A stretch of 64,000 nucleotides of DNA from Holophagae bacterium. GTDB lineage: Bacteria; Acidobacteriota; Holophagae; Acanthopleuribacterales; Acanthopleuribacteraceae. The position numbers and the translations under genes were made by a program. The notes under the pieces were generated by a model. It was not told where the DNA came from and ran no database searches. It was given only the letters and a program-made list of their open reading frames with translations. Where the stretch lies: positions 62,001-126,000 of the forward strand of contig JAUIFE010000019.1 in NCBI GenBank assembly GCA_030429565.1, in the 5' to 3' direction. Positions 55,429 to 63,593 of this stretch are shown here, piece after piece. Position 1 is the stretch's first letter, and the number at the start of each line of letters is the position of its first letter.

Positions 55429-56619
55429 TTAGCCGAGCGCACCCATGCCGAAAAAGACCTGTTTCTTGAGGAATCGGTAAACCCAATAATCTTCGGGGAT
55501 CTCTTCATCGGGCAAGTGGTGCGAGTGGCGCGGCTCAATCGATTCAATTTCGCTGAGTGCATCGCGCGTGCTGTAGTCGGTGGCGCCGTGCTCGCGAATG
55601 AAGCCGGCCAGCTCCTGCGGATGTTCCAAAATAACGCAGCCCTTGGTGCGGTCTTTGACAAAATTTTGGAAACCGCGCAAATAGGCGCTTTCATTGATGG
55701 TTGAGAACAAATCGTCGCGGTTGTCCTGCACGCGGTCGGTGGCAAACGACAAAGGGGGACAGGGCTCAATGCTGCCCTCGGGACCGATGTGAAAACCCAG
55801 GCCCGTCGCCGCCGGGCAAAAAGCCTCGCCTTCAGCGGTCCAGTAGGTGTCGATGAGCAGAATCGGGTGTTTGCGGCGCAAACGCAGTAACCGGCGGCGC
55901 ATGTCGACAATTTGCGATTTCTGCATGCAGTATTCCGGGTGAGACTCTTCGCCGACCGGGCGGTAAATGTAGTACCACAGGTACATGGCGCCTTTATCGA
56001 TGAACATCTTGACGTAATCGTCCGACATCACCTCTTCCATGTTTTTGCCGGTGGCCGTGGTGGCAATTCCAAAGAATAATTTGTACTTTCTGAGGCGGTC
56101 GAGGCCTTCCATGATTTTGGTGAAGGTGCCCTCGCCGCGGCGCATATCGTTTTGGGTTTCCATGCCGTCGATGCTGATTAAGGGCGTGACATTGCCCAAT
56201 TTGGCCAGTTTCTGAACCACTTCTTCGCTAAAAAACATGCCGTTGGTGATGACTTGGAAGTAGCAGTCGGAATGGCGCTCGAAAATCGACAACAAATTCT
56301 TGTGCAAGAAGGGTTCGCCGCCAAGCAGCGTGTAATAGTAAGCGTTTTGTTTTTTTCCGTTTTCGATAATGGCGTCGATGTCTTCGGTGGGCATGTGACG
56401 CGCCTTGCCGACCTTTTCGACCCAACAGCCTTGGCAGCGCAGGTTACAGGTATTGGTGAGGGCCACAAACATGAAAGGTGGATAGAGCACGTCGTTTTTG
56501 AGCCGTTTCTTGTACGAGTGAATGGCTTTCATGCCTTTGAAGCCGTAGAGATAAGCTGCTTTGTAGGCGACCTTGGGCGCAAGTTCGGTGGCCATTCGGT
56601 AAGTGAAACGGGCGAGCAT
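55429..56619 (-). CDS. radical SAM enzyme, family not assigned
   Basis: 396 residues, ATG 56619 behind AAGGAG. The N-terminal part has an unusual basic helix (about 10-40). The radical SAM cluster motif CNLRCQGC has Cys58, 62 and 65. LGGEPFLHKN is the GGE(P) SAM contact. More cysteines occur in AFCPAATG and EPCPPL (about 18 apart) and in the C-terminal half, as in SPASM-type auxiliary cluster enzymes, but the spacing does not let me name one. Substrate is unknown. It sits close to the Pnkp/Hen1 operon and the cysteine desulfurase. Confidence 0.85.
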   Translation of the reverse strand: MLARFTYRMATELAPKVAYKAAYLYGFKGMKAIHSYKKRLKNDVLYPPFMFVALTNTCNLRCQGCWVEKVGKARHMPTEDIDAIIENGKKQNAYYYTLLGGEPFLHKNLLSIFERHSDCYFQVITNGMFFSEEVVQKLAKLGNVTPLISIDGMETQNDMRRGEGTFTKIMEGLDRLRKYKLFFGIATTATGKNMEEVMSDDYVKMFIDKGAMYLWYYIYRPVGEESHPEYCMQKSQIVDMRRRLLRLRRKHPILLIDTYWTAEGEAFCPAATGLGFHIGPEGSIEPCPPLSFATDRVQDNRDDLFSTINESAYLRGFQNFVKDRTKGCVILEHPQELAGFIREHGATDYSTRDALSEIESIEPRHSHHLPDEEIPEDYWVYRFLKKQVFFGMGALG

Positions 56620-56820
56620 GAATGCATCTCCTTGGATAAGTGGCTTATTTTAACCCGAACCGGGGGCCGCGTTTGGGTCTTCGTGCCGAGGTCGGCTAGG
56701 GCGGGTGCGGCGCGGGACCTGTCTGCATAGCTTACGTACCAAACGCGGCTGAGTTTTGCTTGCGTTGATCGCGAGTGCGGCGAGCGGTTGTTTTCGTCCA
56801 GGATGAACGGCCGGCGTCGA

Positions 56821-58017
56821 TTACAGCGAGCACTCGGCTTCAGCCACGCTGCGTGGGTTTTCCAGGCACCAGGCGACGGCTTGTTTGAGCATGGCCGCCG
56901 CCAGTTCAATGTCGTCGCGGGTCGTGAAACGGCCCCATGAAATGCGCACGGCTTGACGCGCCTGCGCCGGCGTTTGGCCCATTGCCAAAAGTACGCGCGA
57001 CGGACCCGGCGTTTGGCTGCTGCAGGCCGCGCCTTGGGAAACGGCCAAACGCGGTAAACGGCCCAAGAGCCGGTCGGCCTCGATGCCGGGAAACCGCAGG
57101 TTGAGATTGTGGGCGAGGCGTGGTTTTAAGGCGCCGTTTATGCAGTAGCCGCCGTGCACATCGGTCAACTGTTCGCGCAGAAAGGTGCCGAGCTCGGCGG
57201 CGTGGCGTTGATCCTGGGCGCGTTCGGTAAGGCACAATTGCAAGGCGGTTGCGGTGCCGATGATGCCCGGGACGTTGAGCGTCCCCGAGCGAAAACCGCG
57301 CTGGTGACCGCCGCCGTGCATTTGCGCCGTCAGGCGGACGCGCGGGTTTTTGCGGCGCACCCACAAACCGCCTGATCCGCGTGGTCCGTAAAATTTGTGG
57401 GCGGTGAAGGTCAGCAAATCGATACCGGCCGCCTCCACGTCGAGCGCGATTTTGCCCGCCGTTTGCGCTGCATCACAGTGGAAAAACGCACCGTGCTGTT
57501 TGGCGAGCGCGCCGATGGCGTGAATGTCGTGCAATACGCCGATTTCGTTGTTGGCCGCCATCAACGAGACCGCCAGGGTGTCCGCTCGAAAGGCTTCGGC
57601 CAGCGCCGTCATGTCCAGGTGGCCGCGCTCATCGTGGGGCACATAGCTGATTTCGTAGCCGCGTGTTGCCAAATGAGCCAGGACATCCATGACGGCACTG
57701 TGTTCGGCCCGGCTTGAGATGATGTGGCGTTTGCCGTCGCCGTGGTGGTCGGCCAGCCCTTTGAGCGCCAAATTATTGGCTTCAGTGGCGCCACTGGTGA
57801 AGATGAGGCCGAGTGGATCGGCGTTAAATACCGCGGCGACCGCGTCCCGTGCCGCCGTAACCGCGCTGTTGACCCAACGGCTCGGTCCGTGGCCACCCGC
57901 CGGGTTGGCGAAATGGATACGCATGTAGGGCAGCATGGCCTCAATGACGCGTTCGTCCATGGGGGTTGTGGCCTGGTAGTCGAGGTAGATTGAACTGGAG
58001 TAATCGATATCGTTCAT
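56821..58017 (-). CDS. cysteine desulfurase, IscS/NifS type
   Basis: 398 residues, PLP enzyme. YLDYQATTPMDERVIEAMLP is the start of the class V aminotransferase fold. FTSGATEANNLALKG is the PLP phosphate region. The PLP lysine is in FTAHKFYGPRGSGG. The catalytic cysteine is in VSQGAACSSQTPGPSRVL. It releases sulfur from cysteine for Fe-S cluster or thiocofactor assembly. No iscU or iscA is adjacent. It is divergent from the gcvH-like gene and shares a 285-base region with it. Confidence 0.93.
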   Translation of the reverse strand: MNDIDYSSSIYLDYQATTPMDERVIEAMLPYMRIHFANPAGGHGPSRWVNSAVTAARDAVAAVFNADPLGLIFTSGATEANNLALKGLADHHGDGKRHIISSRAEHSAVMDVLAHLATRGYEISYVPHDERGHLDMTALAEAFRADTLAVSLMAANNEIGVLHDIHAIGALAKQHGAFFHCDAAQTAGKIALDVEAAGIDLLTFTAHKFYGPRGSGGLWVRRKNPRVRLTAQMHGGGHQRGFRSGTLNVPGIIGTATALQLCLTERAQDQRHAAELGTFLREQLTDVHGGYCINGALKPRLAHNLNLRFPGIEADRLLGRLPRLAVSQGAACSSQTPGPSRVLLAMGQTPAQARQAVRISWGRFTTRDDIELAAAMLKQAVAWCLENPRSVAEAECSL

Positions 58018-58121
58018 GGTGAGGTCCCTGTTGGTGACACATGCTGAGTTTCACGAAAGTGTGCCAACCCATGCTACCATTTGCTGTGGTTGCCTCACTA
58101 CAACTGACGTGTGCGATACCC

Positions 58122-58158
58122 GCGAATTTCGCGCGACCGCGAGACCCTCGGTCTCGCC
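58122..58158. promoter_or_regulatory. two adjacent palindromes in the divergent promoter region
   Basis: CGCGAATTTCGCG (58122-58134) and GCGAGACC-CTC-GGTCTCGC (58140-58158) are perfect inverted repeats lying close together, between the desulfurase and the gcvH-like gene. They could be operators or an RNA hairpin; there is no T run. Confidence 0.4.
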
Positions 58159-58302
58159 CAATGCGATCCTTTGTGAAACCTAAATACGCGTTACCAACGT
58201 ACAAGCAGCTATCAACTTTTTACCGCGGCCTAACGCAACGTCACAACGCGCGGCCGCCGGTGCCGAACACCACCCTTGATTACTTCTAGGAATTATCAAA
58301 GC

Positions 58303-58767
58303 ATGATTGGATCCAACGAGACGATCGCGTATAAGCGGTCCCGTTTTTCGACCCGTCTTCCCCGTTTTTATCGCTTCACCCAGGCGCACTTTTGGATTGC
58401 CGGCGAAGACGACGGTATTCTGCGGGTCGGTCTTACCAAGTTTGCCACCCGCATGTTGGGTGATTTGGTCGAGACCGGACTTGAAGTGCCGGTTGGCAAA
58501 ACCATTCGCATTGGCGATGTGATTGGCTTCATTGAGTGTCTGAAAGCCGCGTCCGACCTCTACGCCGTTGTAGAGGGCGAAGTCACGGCCTTTAACGAGG
58601 CGCTCAACGAATCGCCGGAATGGTTGGTTAAGGACGGCTACGGCAAAGGTTGGTTGTACGAAGTTCGCGGGGTGGGTGAGCCCAAGGCCTTGGACGCCGA
58701 GGGATACGCCGCGTTTTTGGATGAAACAATTGATCGCATGATGGGAGAAGGTTATGGAGAGCCCTAA
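58303..58767 (+). CDS. GcvH-like lipoyl-carrier protein
   Basis: ATG 58303 with AGGA upstream gives 154 residues. The fold matches glycine-cleavage H protein: HFWIAGEDDGILRVGLTKFA, LGDLVETGLEVPVGKTI, and the lipoyl lysine in ECLKAASDLYAVVEGEV (Lys81, like ESVKAVSD in GcvH), then NEALNESPEWL and GYGKGWLYEV. None of the glycine cleavage genes (T, P, L) is next to it. Instead it overlaps a G3E GTPase by 14 bases. It may be the carrier for an Fe-S or isoprenoid process, as LbpA-type paralogues serve other systems. Confidence 0.85.
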   Translation: MIGSNETIAYKRSRFSTRLPRFYRFTQAHFWIAGEDDGILRVGLTKFATRMLGDLVETGLEVPVGKTIRIGDVIGFIECLKAASDLYAVVEGEVTAFNEALNESPEWLVKDGYGKGWLYEVRGVGEPKALDAEGYAAFLDETIDRMMGEGYGEP

Positions 58768-59884
58768 ACAATCGGCGCGTTACATTATGATCGGCGGCTT
58801 TTTAGGTGCCGGTAAAAGTACCGCCATTGCGCGGCTTGCGAGCCGTTTGGCCGATCGCGGCTTGCGCGTCGGACTAATCACCAATGACCAGGGCAACCGC
58901 TTGGTCGACACGTTGAACCTGAGCGCGCGCGGGTTTGACGTTGAAGAAATTCCCGGCGGCTGTTTTTGCTGCCGATTCGATTCCCTCATGCAGGCCGCTG
59001 AGAACCTGTCGCGCGAAACGCGGCCCGATGTGTTCATCGCCGAGCCGGTTGGGAGCTGCACCGATTTGGTTGCATCCGTGTCCTACCCGCTGCGTCGCAT
59101 TTACGGCGACCAGTTTCGCGTGGCGCCGTTAAGTGTGCTGGTTGATCCCCGTCGCGCGCGCCGCGTGTTGGGTTTAAGCGACGAGCGCGGCTTTTCCGAA
59201 AAGGTCACCTACATTTACTTAAAACAGCTTGAAGAAGCGTCGATGATTGTGATCAACAAATGCGACCTGCTCGACGACGGCGAATTCGACGCCTTGGCCC
59301 AGGCCTTGCGCGCGCGTTTTCCCCAAGCCGAAGTGCTCGGCGCCTCGGCCCGTGAAGGAACCGGGCTCGATACCTGGTTTGACGCCGTTTGGGAACGCGA
59401 TATGCCGCTTGGCGAAACCATGCCCTTGGATTACCGCATCTACGCTGAAGGTGAAGCACTGCTGGGCTGGCTCAACGCTTCCTTGAAACTCAAAGCGACC
59501 GAACTGCAAGACGGCGATCAGTTGTTGCAGAACTTGGCGCGTGCGGTGCAGCTTCGTCTCAACAGTCTCAACATCGAAATCGCTCACTTCAAAATGACCC
59601 TAGATCCGCACGACGGCAGTGGTGAAATTGCCGTGTTGAACTTGGTCGGTTCGGAATACCGCCCTGAATTCACGATGTCGCTGGTGGACCCACTCCAGAC
59701 CGGCGACCTGATTGTGAACTTGCGCGCCGAAGGGGAGCCGGCCCAACTGCAAGCAGTCCTCAACGACGCCATTGCGGCCTGTCAAACCCCTGGCATTCAA
59801 TGGGAACTTGAACATTTAGAATGCTTTAAGCCAGGCGAACCGAAACCCATTTACCGTATGGCGCATGCCGAGGCGGAAGTATAG
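58754..59884 (+). CDS. G3E GTPase, CobW-like metal/cofactor chaperone
   Basis: 376 residues. P loop GGFLGAGKST at 14-23, the cysteine motif GGCFCC at 68-73 (metal-binding GCxCC type), INKCDLLDD for guanine specificity, and a separate C-terminal domain (from about 245). G3E proteins load metals or deliver cofactors to target enzymes. The start overlaps the gcvH-like gene by 14 bases, an unusual and therefore telling coupling, so the two probably act together. The metal and target are unknown. Confidence 0.88.
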   Translation: MESPKQSARYIMIGGFLGAGKSTAIARLASRLADRGLRVGLITNDQGNRLVDTLNLSARGFDVEEIPGGCFCCRFDSLMQAAENLSRETRPDVFIAEPVGSCTDLVASVSYPLRRIYGDQFRVAPLSVLVDPRRARRVLGLSDERGFSEKVTYIYLKQLEEASMIVINKCDLLDDGEFDALAQALRARFPQAEVLGASAREGTGLDTWFDAVWERDMPLGETMPLDYRIYAEGEALLGWLNASLKLKATELQDGDQLLQNLARAVQLRLNSLNIEIAHFKMTLDPHDGSGEIAVLNLVGSEYRPEFTMSLVDPLQTGDLIVNLRAEGEPAQLQAVLNDAIAACQTPGIQWELEHLECFKPGEPKPIYRMAHAEAEV

Positions 59885-59923
59885 CGCGGATTTGCCCCGC
59901 TCACCCCACGAGGAAGCTTGCTT

Positions 59924-60841
59924 ATGACTGTTACCGATTCATCCGCGGCCGCCGCCGCCAAGCAGGACACCAAAATTGTGTTTTGCCACTGCGCCTACAC
60001 CAAGATTTTGCCCCAAAAAGTGAAGGACCAAGTGTTGGCCGGCCTCGACGCCGCCGACGTCGCTGTTGAAGAAGTTGAAGACCTGTGTCGGATGTCGGCA
60101 GAAAAAGACCCGCGTTTGCAAGAACTGGCCGGCGAGAAAACGCTCAAAATCGCCGCCTGTTTCCCGCGCGCCGTGAAATGGTTGTTCCACGCGGCGGAAA
60201 CCCCGCTCGACGACAGCCGTCACGAAGTGCTCAACATGCGTGAATCCTCGGCTGAGGAAGTGTGCAGCGCGATTGTTGGTGAAAGTGTGACCGTACCGGA
60301 AGAGGTACCCGAAGCCGTCGCTGAAAAAAGTCAACCTTGGAAACCCTGGTTCCCGGTCATCGACTTTGACCGCTGCACCAACTGCATGCAGTGCTTGAGC
60401 TTCTGCTTGTTCGATGTTTACGGCGTGTCCGCCGATAAAAAAATCCAAGTGCAAAACCCAACCAAATGTAAAACGGACTGTCCGGCCTGTTCGCGCGTTT
60501 GTCCCGAAGCCGCCATCTTGTTTCCCAAATACCGCGCCGCGCCCATTAACGGTGCGCCGGTTAGCGAAGCCGATTTGGATCGCGAAAAGATGAAGGTCGA
60601 CATTTCATCGTTACTGGGCGGTGACATTTACAGCCTGTTACGCGACCGCTCCACGCGGGCCCGATCGCGCTTTTCCAAGGAACGCGACGAGGAGCGTGCG
60701 CTCAAAGAACGCAAGCGCTGCCTGAAAAAGCTGCAAGAAACACTGGATATTCCGCAAGAACTGATGAATCAATTGCCTTCGTCCGAACAAATTCAAGATA
60801 AATTCAGTCAAGCATCGCAACGACCGAAAACTGAAGGCTAG
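59924..60841 (+). CDS. di-[4Fe-4S] ferredoxin with an extra N-terminal domain
   Basis: ATG 59924 follows GAGGA. 305 residues. The N-terminal domain (about 1-110) has FCHCAYTKILPQKV, VEDLCRMSAEKD and IAACFPRAVKWLF, the last resembling the AACSPRTHE-type segment of HdrA-like redox proteins. Residues about 145-205 form the ferredoxin: CTNCMQCLSFC and CKTDCPACSRVCPEAA, two clusters (CxxCxxCxxxC and CxxxCxxCxxxC). The C-terminal part is a charged helix. It is likely an electron carrier for neighbouring enzymes. The HdrA resemblance is suggestive only. Confidence 0.82.
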   Translation: MTVTDSSAAAAAKQDTKIVFCHCAYTKILPQKVKDQVLAGLDAADVAVEEVEDLCRMSAEKDPRLQELAGEKTLKIAACFPRAVKWLFHAAETPLDDSRHEVLNMRESSAEEVCSAIVGESVTVPEEVPEAVAEKSQPWKPWFPVIDFDRCTNCMQCLSFCLFDVYGVSADKKIQVQNPTKCKTDCPACSRVCPEAAILFPKYRAAPINGAPVSEADLDREKMKVDISSLLGGDIYSLLRDRSTRARSRFSKERDEERALKERKRCLKKLQETLDIPQELMNQLPSSEQIQDKFSQASQRPKTEG

Positions 60842-60848
60842 GCGCCGC

Positions 60849-60879
60849 GACCCGCGTCTGTTGTCGCAACGCGTGGGTC
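60849..60879 (+). other. intercistronic hairpin
   Basis: GACCCGCGT pairs with ACGC(GT)GGGTC between the ferredoxin and DUF116-fusion genes. There is no T run, so it is not a clear terminator. It could affect mRNA processing within the operon. Confidence 0.3.
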
Positions 60880-60913
60880 GATTTAGTGTGGTTAACGATA
60901 GGGGAGCAACACC

Positions 60914-62638
60914 ATGAGTACCAGCGAATTTACCATCCCGAAGATGATTACCTCGCGCGCCGAACGGCCCGCCGAGGCCAACGTGCCGCCGACCCAAGAA
61001 CTGCGCCGCCAAATTAAAGACAAAGTGCGTGCCTTTGTGACCGAAAAAGCCTTGGTGCCGCCGATTCCCATCGACGACCTCAAAGTGTACGCGGTCGAGC
61101 TGGCCGAGCGCGAAGGGATCTCCCACGATTTCCTCAACTTTTTGGCCGTGTTAATGAACAACCAAAGTTGGGAAGACACACTGGCGACGATCCCTTTTAA
61201 CCGTCGCTTGCTGTTATTACCCAAGTGTTTGCGCACCGAAGCCGTGTGTCCGGCGCCCTTCGATGAGTTCGGCCTGCTGTGCAAACAGTGCGGTCAGTGT
61301 TCGCTGGAAGACCTGCAAATCGAAGCCGAGAAACTCGGGTACGCTGTGCTGATTGCCGAAGGGTCCGCGTTGGTCATGGCCATCATCGAAACCGGCAAAA
61401 TCGACGCCATTGTCGGTGTTTCTTGTCTATCCGTGCTCGAACGCGCCTTCCCCTACATGGAAGCCGCCGCCATTCCCGGCGTCGCCATCCCGCTGCTGCA
61501 GGGTGATTGCCTCGATACCAACGTCGATCTCGACTGGGTTTGGGATGCGATTCACCTGTCCAGTGAAGACAAAACGCGTCGGCTCAATTTAGAAACCCTG
61601 CGCAAGGATGTCAGCGGCTGGTTCACCGACGAACATCTGAGCCAAGTCATGGGCCCGGCCCAAGGCGAAAGCGAAAAAATCGCGCGCACCTGGCTGCGCC
61701 GCAACGGCAAACGCTGGCGCCCTTTTCTCGCCGCCTGTGTCGCCAAGGCGCTGGCCGAGGATCCCGAGGCGCCGTTGCCCGAGACCTTCCACAAATTAGC
61801 CGTCGGCATTGAATGTTTTCACAAAGCCTCGCTCATTCACGACGATATTGAGGACGGCGACGACCTGCGTTACGGCGAGCAAACCCTGCACGCGCTTTAC
61901 GGTGAAGCCATGGCCATTAACATCGGTGACTTACTCATCGGTGAAGGTTACCGCTTGATTGCCGAGTGCGAGGCGCCGCCCGCCGCTGTTGCTGAAATGC
62001 TGCGTATTGCCGCCATTGGTCAGCGCGATCTGTGTGTGGGTCAAGGTCGTGAGCTCGAGTGGTTGCGCGCGCCGCTGCCGCTAAAAGTGAACGACGTGCT
62101 GGGCATTTTCTCCAAAAAAACCGCGCCTGCTTTTGAGGTCGCCTTGCGTATTGGCGCCGCTTTCGCCGGTGCCGACGCCAAGGTTCACGATGCCCTGGCC
62201 ACTTACAGCGAGGCGCTCGGCATTGCCTACCAAATCCACGACGACTTACAGGATGCCGGCGCCGATGAGGCCGATGACATCGAAGCGCTGCGGCCTTCGG
62301 TCCTGCTGGCCATGGCCCATCAACGGGCCAAGGGCGAGGACAAGGCATTTTTAACCAAACTTTGGTCGCGCCAAACCGGTGACCATCCCGATTATGCCGC
62401 CGAAGTGAAGCGGCTGTATCAGGTTCACGACATTGTCGACCGCGCCCAACAAATGGAAAACACCTACCGCGACCAGGCCGTGAAATCACTGCAAGCACTG
62501 GAGAGTATTAACCTCAAAGGCTTGTTGCGACGCGTGCTTGGCAAAATTTTCGACGATCTTGAAATAAAGGATTGGTGCCGTGAGTATGAGGCTCGAAATG
62601 CTGCAGACCGCGAGGCTCGCACCCCGTTTACTGTCTGA
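60914..62638 (+). CDS. DUF116-polyprenyl synthase fusion protein
   Basis: 574 residues with two parts. Residues about 60-205 have a DUF116-like region with many cysteines: Cys105, 112, 123, 126, 129 (CKQCGQC), 171 and 199, able to bind a cluster or metal. From about 245 comes a full trans-prenyltransferase: GKRWRP (265-270, IPP-binding Lys/Arg), first aspartate-rich motif DDIED (310-314), GQGRELEW, KKTAPAF and second motif DDLQD (443-447). It makes C15-C20 or longer prenyl diphosphates. I have not seen this fusion described. Its 3' end overlaps the next gene by 59 bases. Confidence 0.85.
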   Translation: MSTSEFTIPKMITSRAERPAEANVPPTQELRRQIKDKVRAFVTEKALVPPIPIDDLKVYAVELAEREGISHDFLNFLAVLMNNQSWEDTLATIPFNRRLLLLPKCLRTEAVCPAPFDEFGLLCKQCGQCSLEDLQIEAEKLGYAVLIAEGSALVMAIIETGKIDAIVGVSCLSVLERAFPYMEAAAIPGVAIPLLQGDCLDTNVDLDWVWDAIHLSSEDKTRRLNLETLRKDVSGWFTDEHLSQVMGPAQGESEKIARTWLRRNGKRWRPFLAACVAKALAEDPEAPLPETFHKLAVGIECFHKASLIHDDIEDGDDLRYGEQTLHALYGEAMAINIGDLLIGEGYRLIAECEAPPAAVAEMLRIAAIGQRDLCVGQGRELEWLRAPLPLKVNDVLGIFSKKTAPAFEVALRIGAAFAGADAKVHDALATYSEALGIAYQIHDDLQDAGADEADDIEALRPSVLLAMAHQRAKGEDKAFLTKLWSRQTGDHPDYAAEVKRLYQVHDIVDRAQQMENTYRDQAVKSLQALESINLKGLLRRVLGKIFDDLEIKDWCREYEARNAADREARTPFTV

Positions 62639-63455
62639 CGCTAGCGAACTCGTCGCGCGCTTTACCTTAGATCAGCTTCATCCTCAGGGTGGGTTCGTCG
62701 ATCGCGGCGGCGATTGCGACCTGTATTACACCGTTTTCGGTTTAGGCAACCTGTTGGCTTTGCGCCAAACCGTGCCGCACGAGACCCTTGCCGGTTATTT
62801 GCAGCGCTTTGACGCCGGTGCCGAGCTCGACCTGATCCACCGTTGCGCGCTCGTGCGCGCCTGGGCCGGGTTGGGCGCCGTGCCGGCCGACTTGCGCGAC
62901 GGCTTGGCCGCCGGTATTGAAGCTTATCGCAGTGACGACGGGGGTTTTAACGAAACGCGCGGCGAAGCCGAGGGCAGCGCGTACGGCGCTTTCTTGGCCG
63001 TCGCCGCCTACCAAGATTTGGAACGCGACCTGCCGCAAGCCGAACGCGTGCTGGCCTCGGTGCAAGCCTTGGCCACTGCCGATGGTGGCTTTTCCAATTA
63101 TCGCGGCTTGCCGGTTGGGACCACGCCCGCTTTTTCCGCCGCCGAAAACGTGTTGCGTGCGCTTGGACAACCCCTCGACGCCGACCGCGCTTCGTGGCTG
63201 ATGGATCGCCGGCAACACGGCGGCTTTCTCGCCGTTCCGGGTGCACCCATGCCCGATCTCCTGTCGACCGCCGTTGCTTTGTACGCCTTGACCGCCATGC
63301 AGGTATCGCTCGATATTATCCGGGAACCCTGTCTGGATTACATTGATACCCTGTGGGTTAACACCGGCGCTTTTTACGGGAATTGGGGCGATGACATCCT
63401 CGATTGCGAATACACCTTTTACGGATTGCTCGCTTTGGGTTGTTTGGCGCTCTGA
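62580..63455 (+). CDS. prenyltransferase/squalene-cyclase-like alpha-barrel protein
   Basis: GTG 62580 lies eight bases after AAAGGA, inside the preceding gene. 291 residues. Repeats of the prenyltransferase beta/squalene-oxidase type occur: GGFVDRGGDCDLYYTVFGLG, DDGGFNETRGEAEGSAYGAF, DGGFSNYRGLPVGTTPAF and the final DDILDCEYTFYGLLALG. These build an alpha/alpha barrel. A D-C-x-Y pattern resembles the zinc site of protein prenyltransferase beta subunits, but there is no sign of an alpha subunit here. It might process the product of the upstream prenyl synthase. Confidence 0.82.
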   Translation: MSMRLEMLQTARLAPRLLSDASELVARFTLDQLHPQGGFVDRGGDCDLYYTVFGLGNLLALRQTVPHETLAGYLQRFDAGAELDLIHRCALVRAWAGLGAVPADLRDGLAAGIEAYRSDDGGFNETRGEAEGSAYGAFLAVAAYQDLERDLPQAERVLASVQALATADGGFSNYRGLPVGTTPAFSAAENVLRALGQPLDADRASWLMDRRQHGGFLAVPGAPMPDLLSTAVALYALTAMQVSLDIIREPCLDYIDTLWVNTGAFYGNWGDDILDCEYTFYGLLALGCLAL

Positions 63456-63593
63456 AAAAGTGACTAAGTGTGATCTAGCGCGAATTATATTGAATAGGGA
63501 AACGCGAAACTTGAAGAAATCCTTTCTGGAGTCGATGTTAATTTGGTGTCCCTAGAAAAATAATTTGGTTGCGTTGTTAATGCAGGAGTAGTT

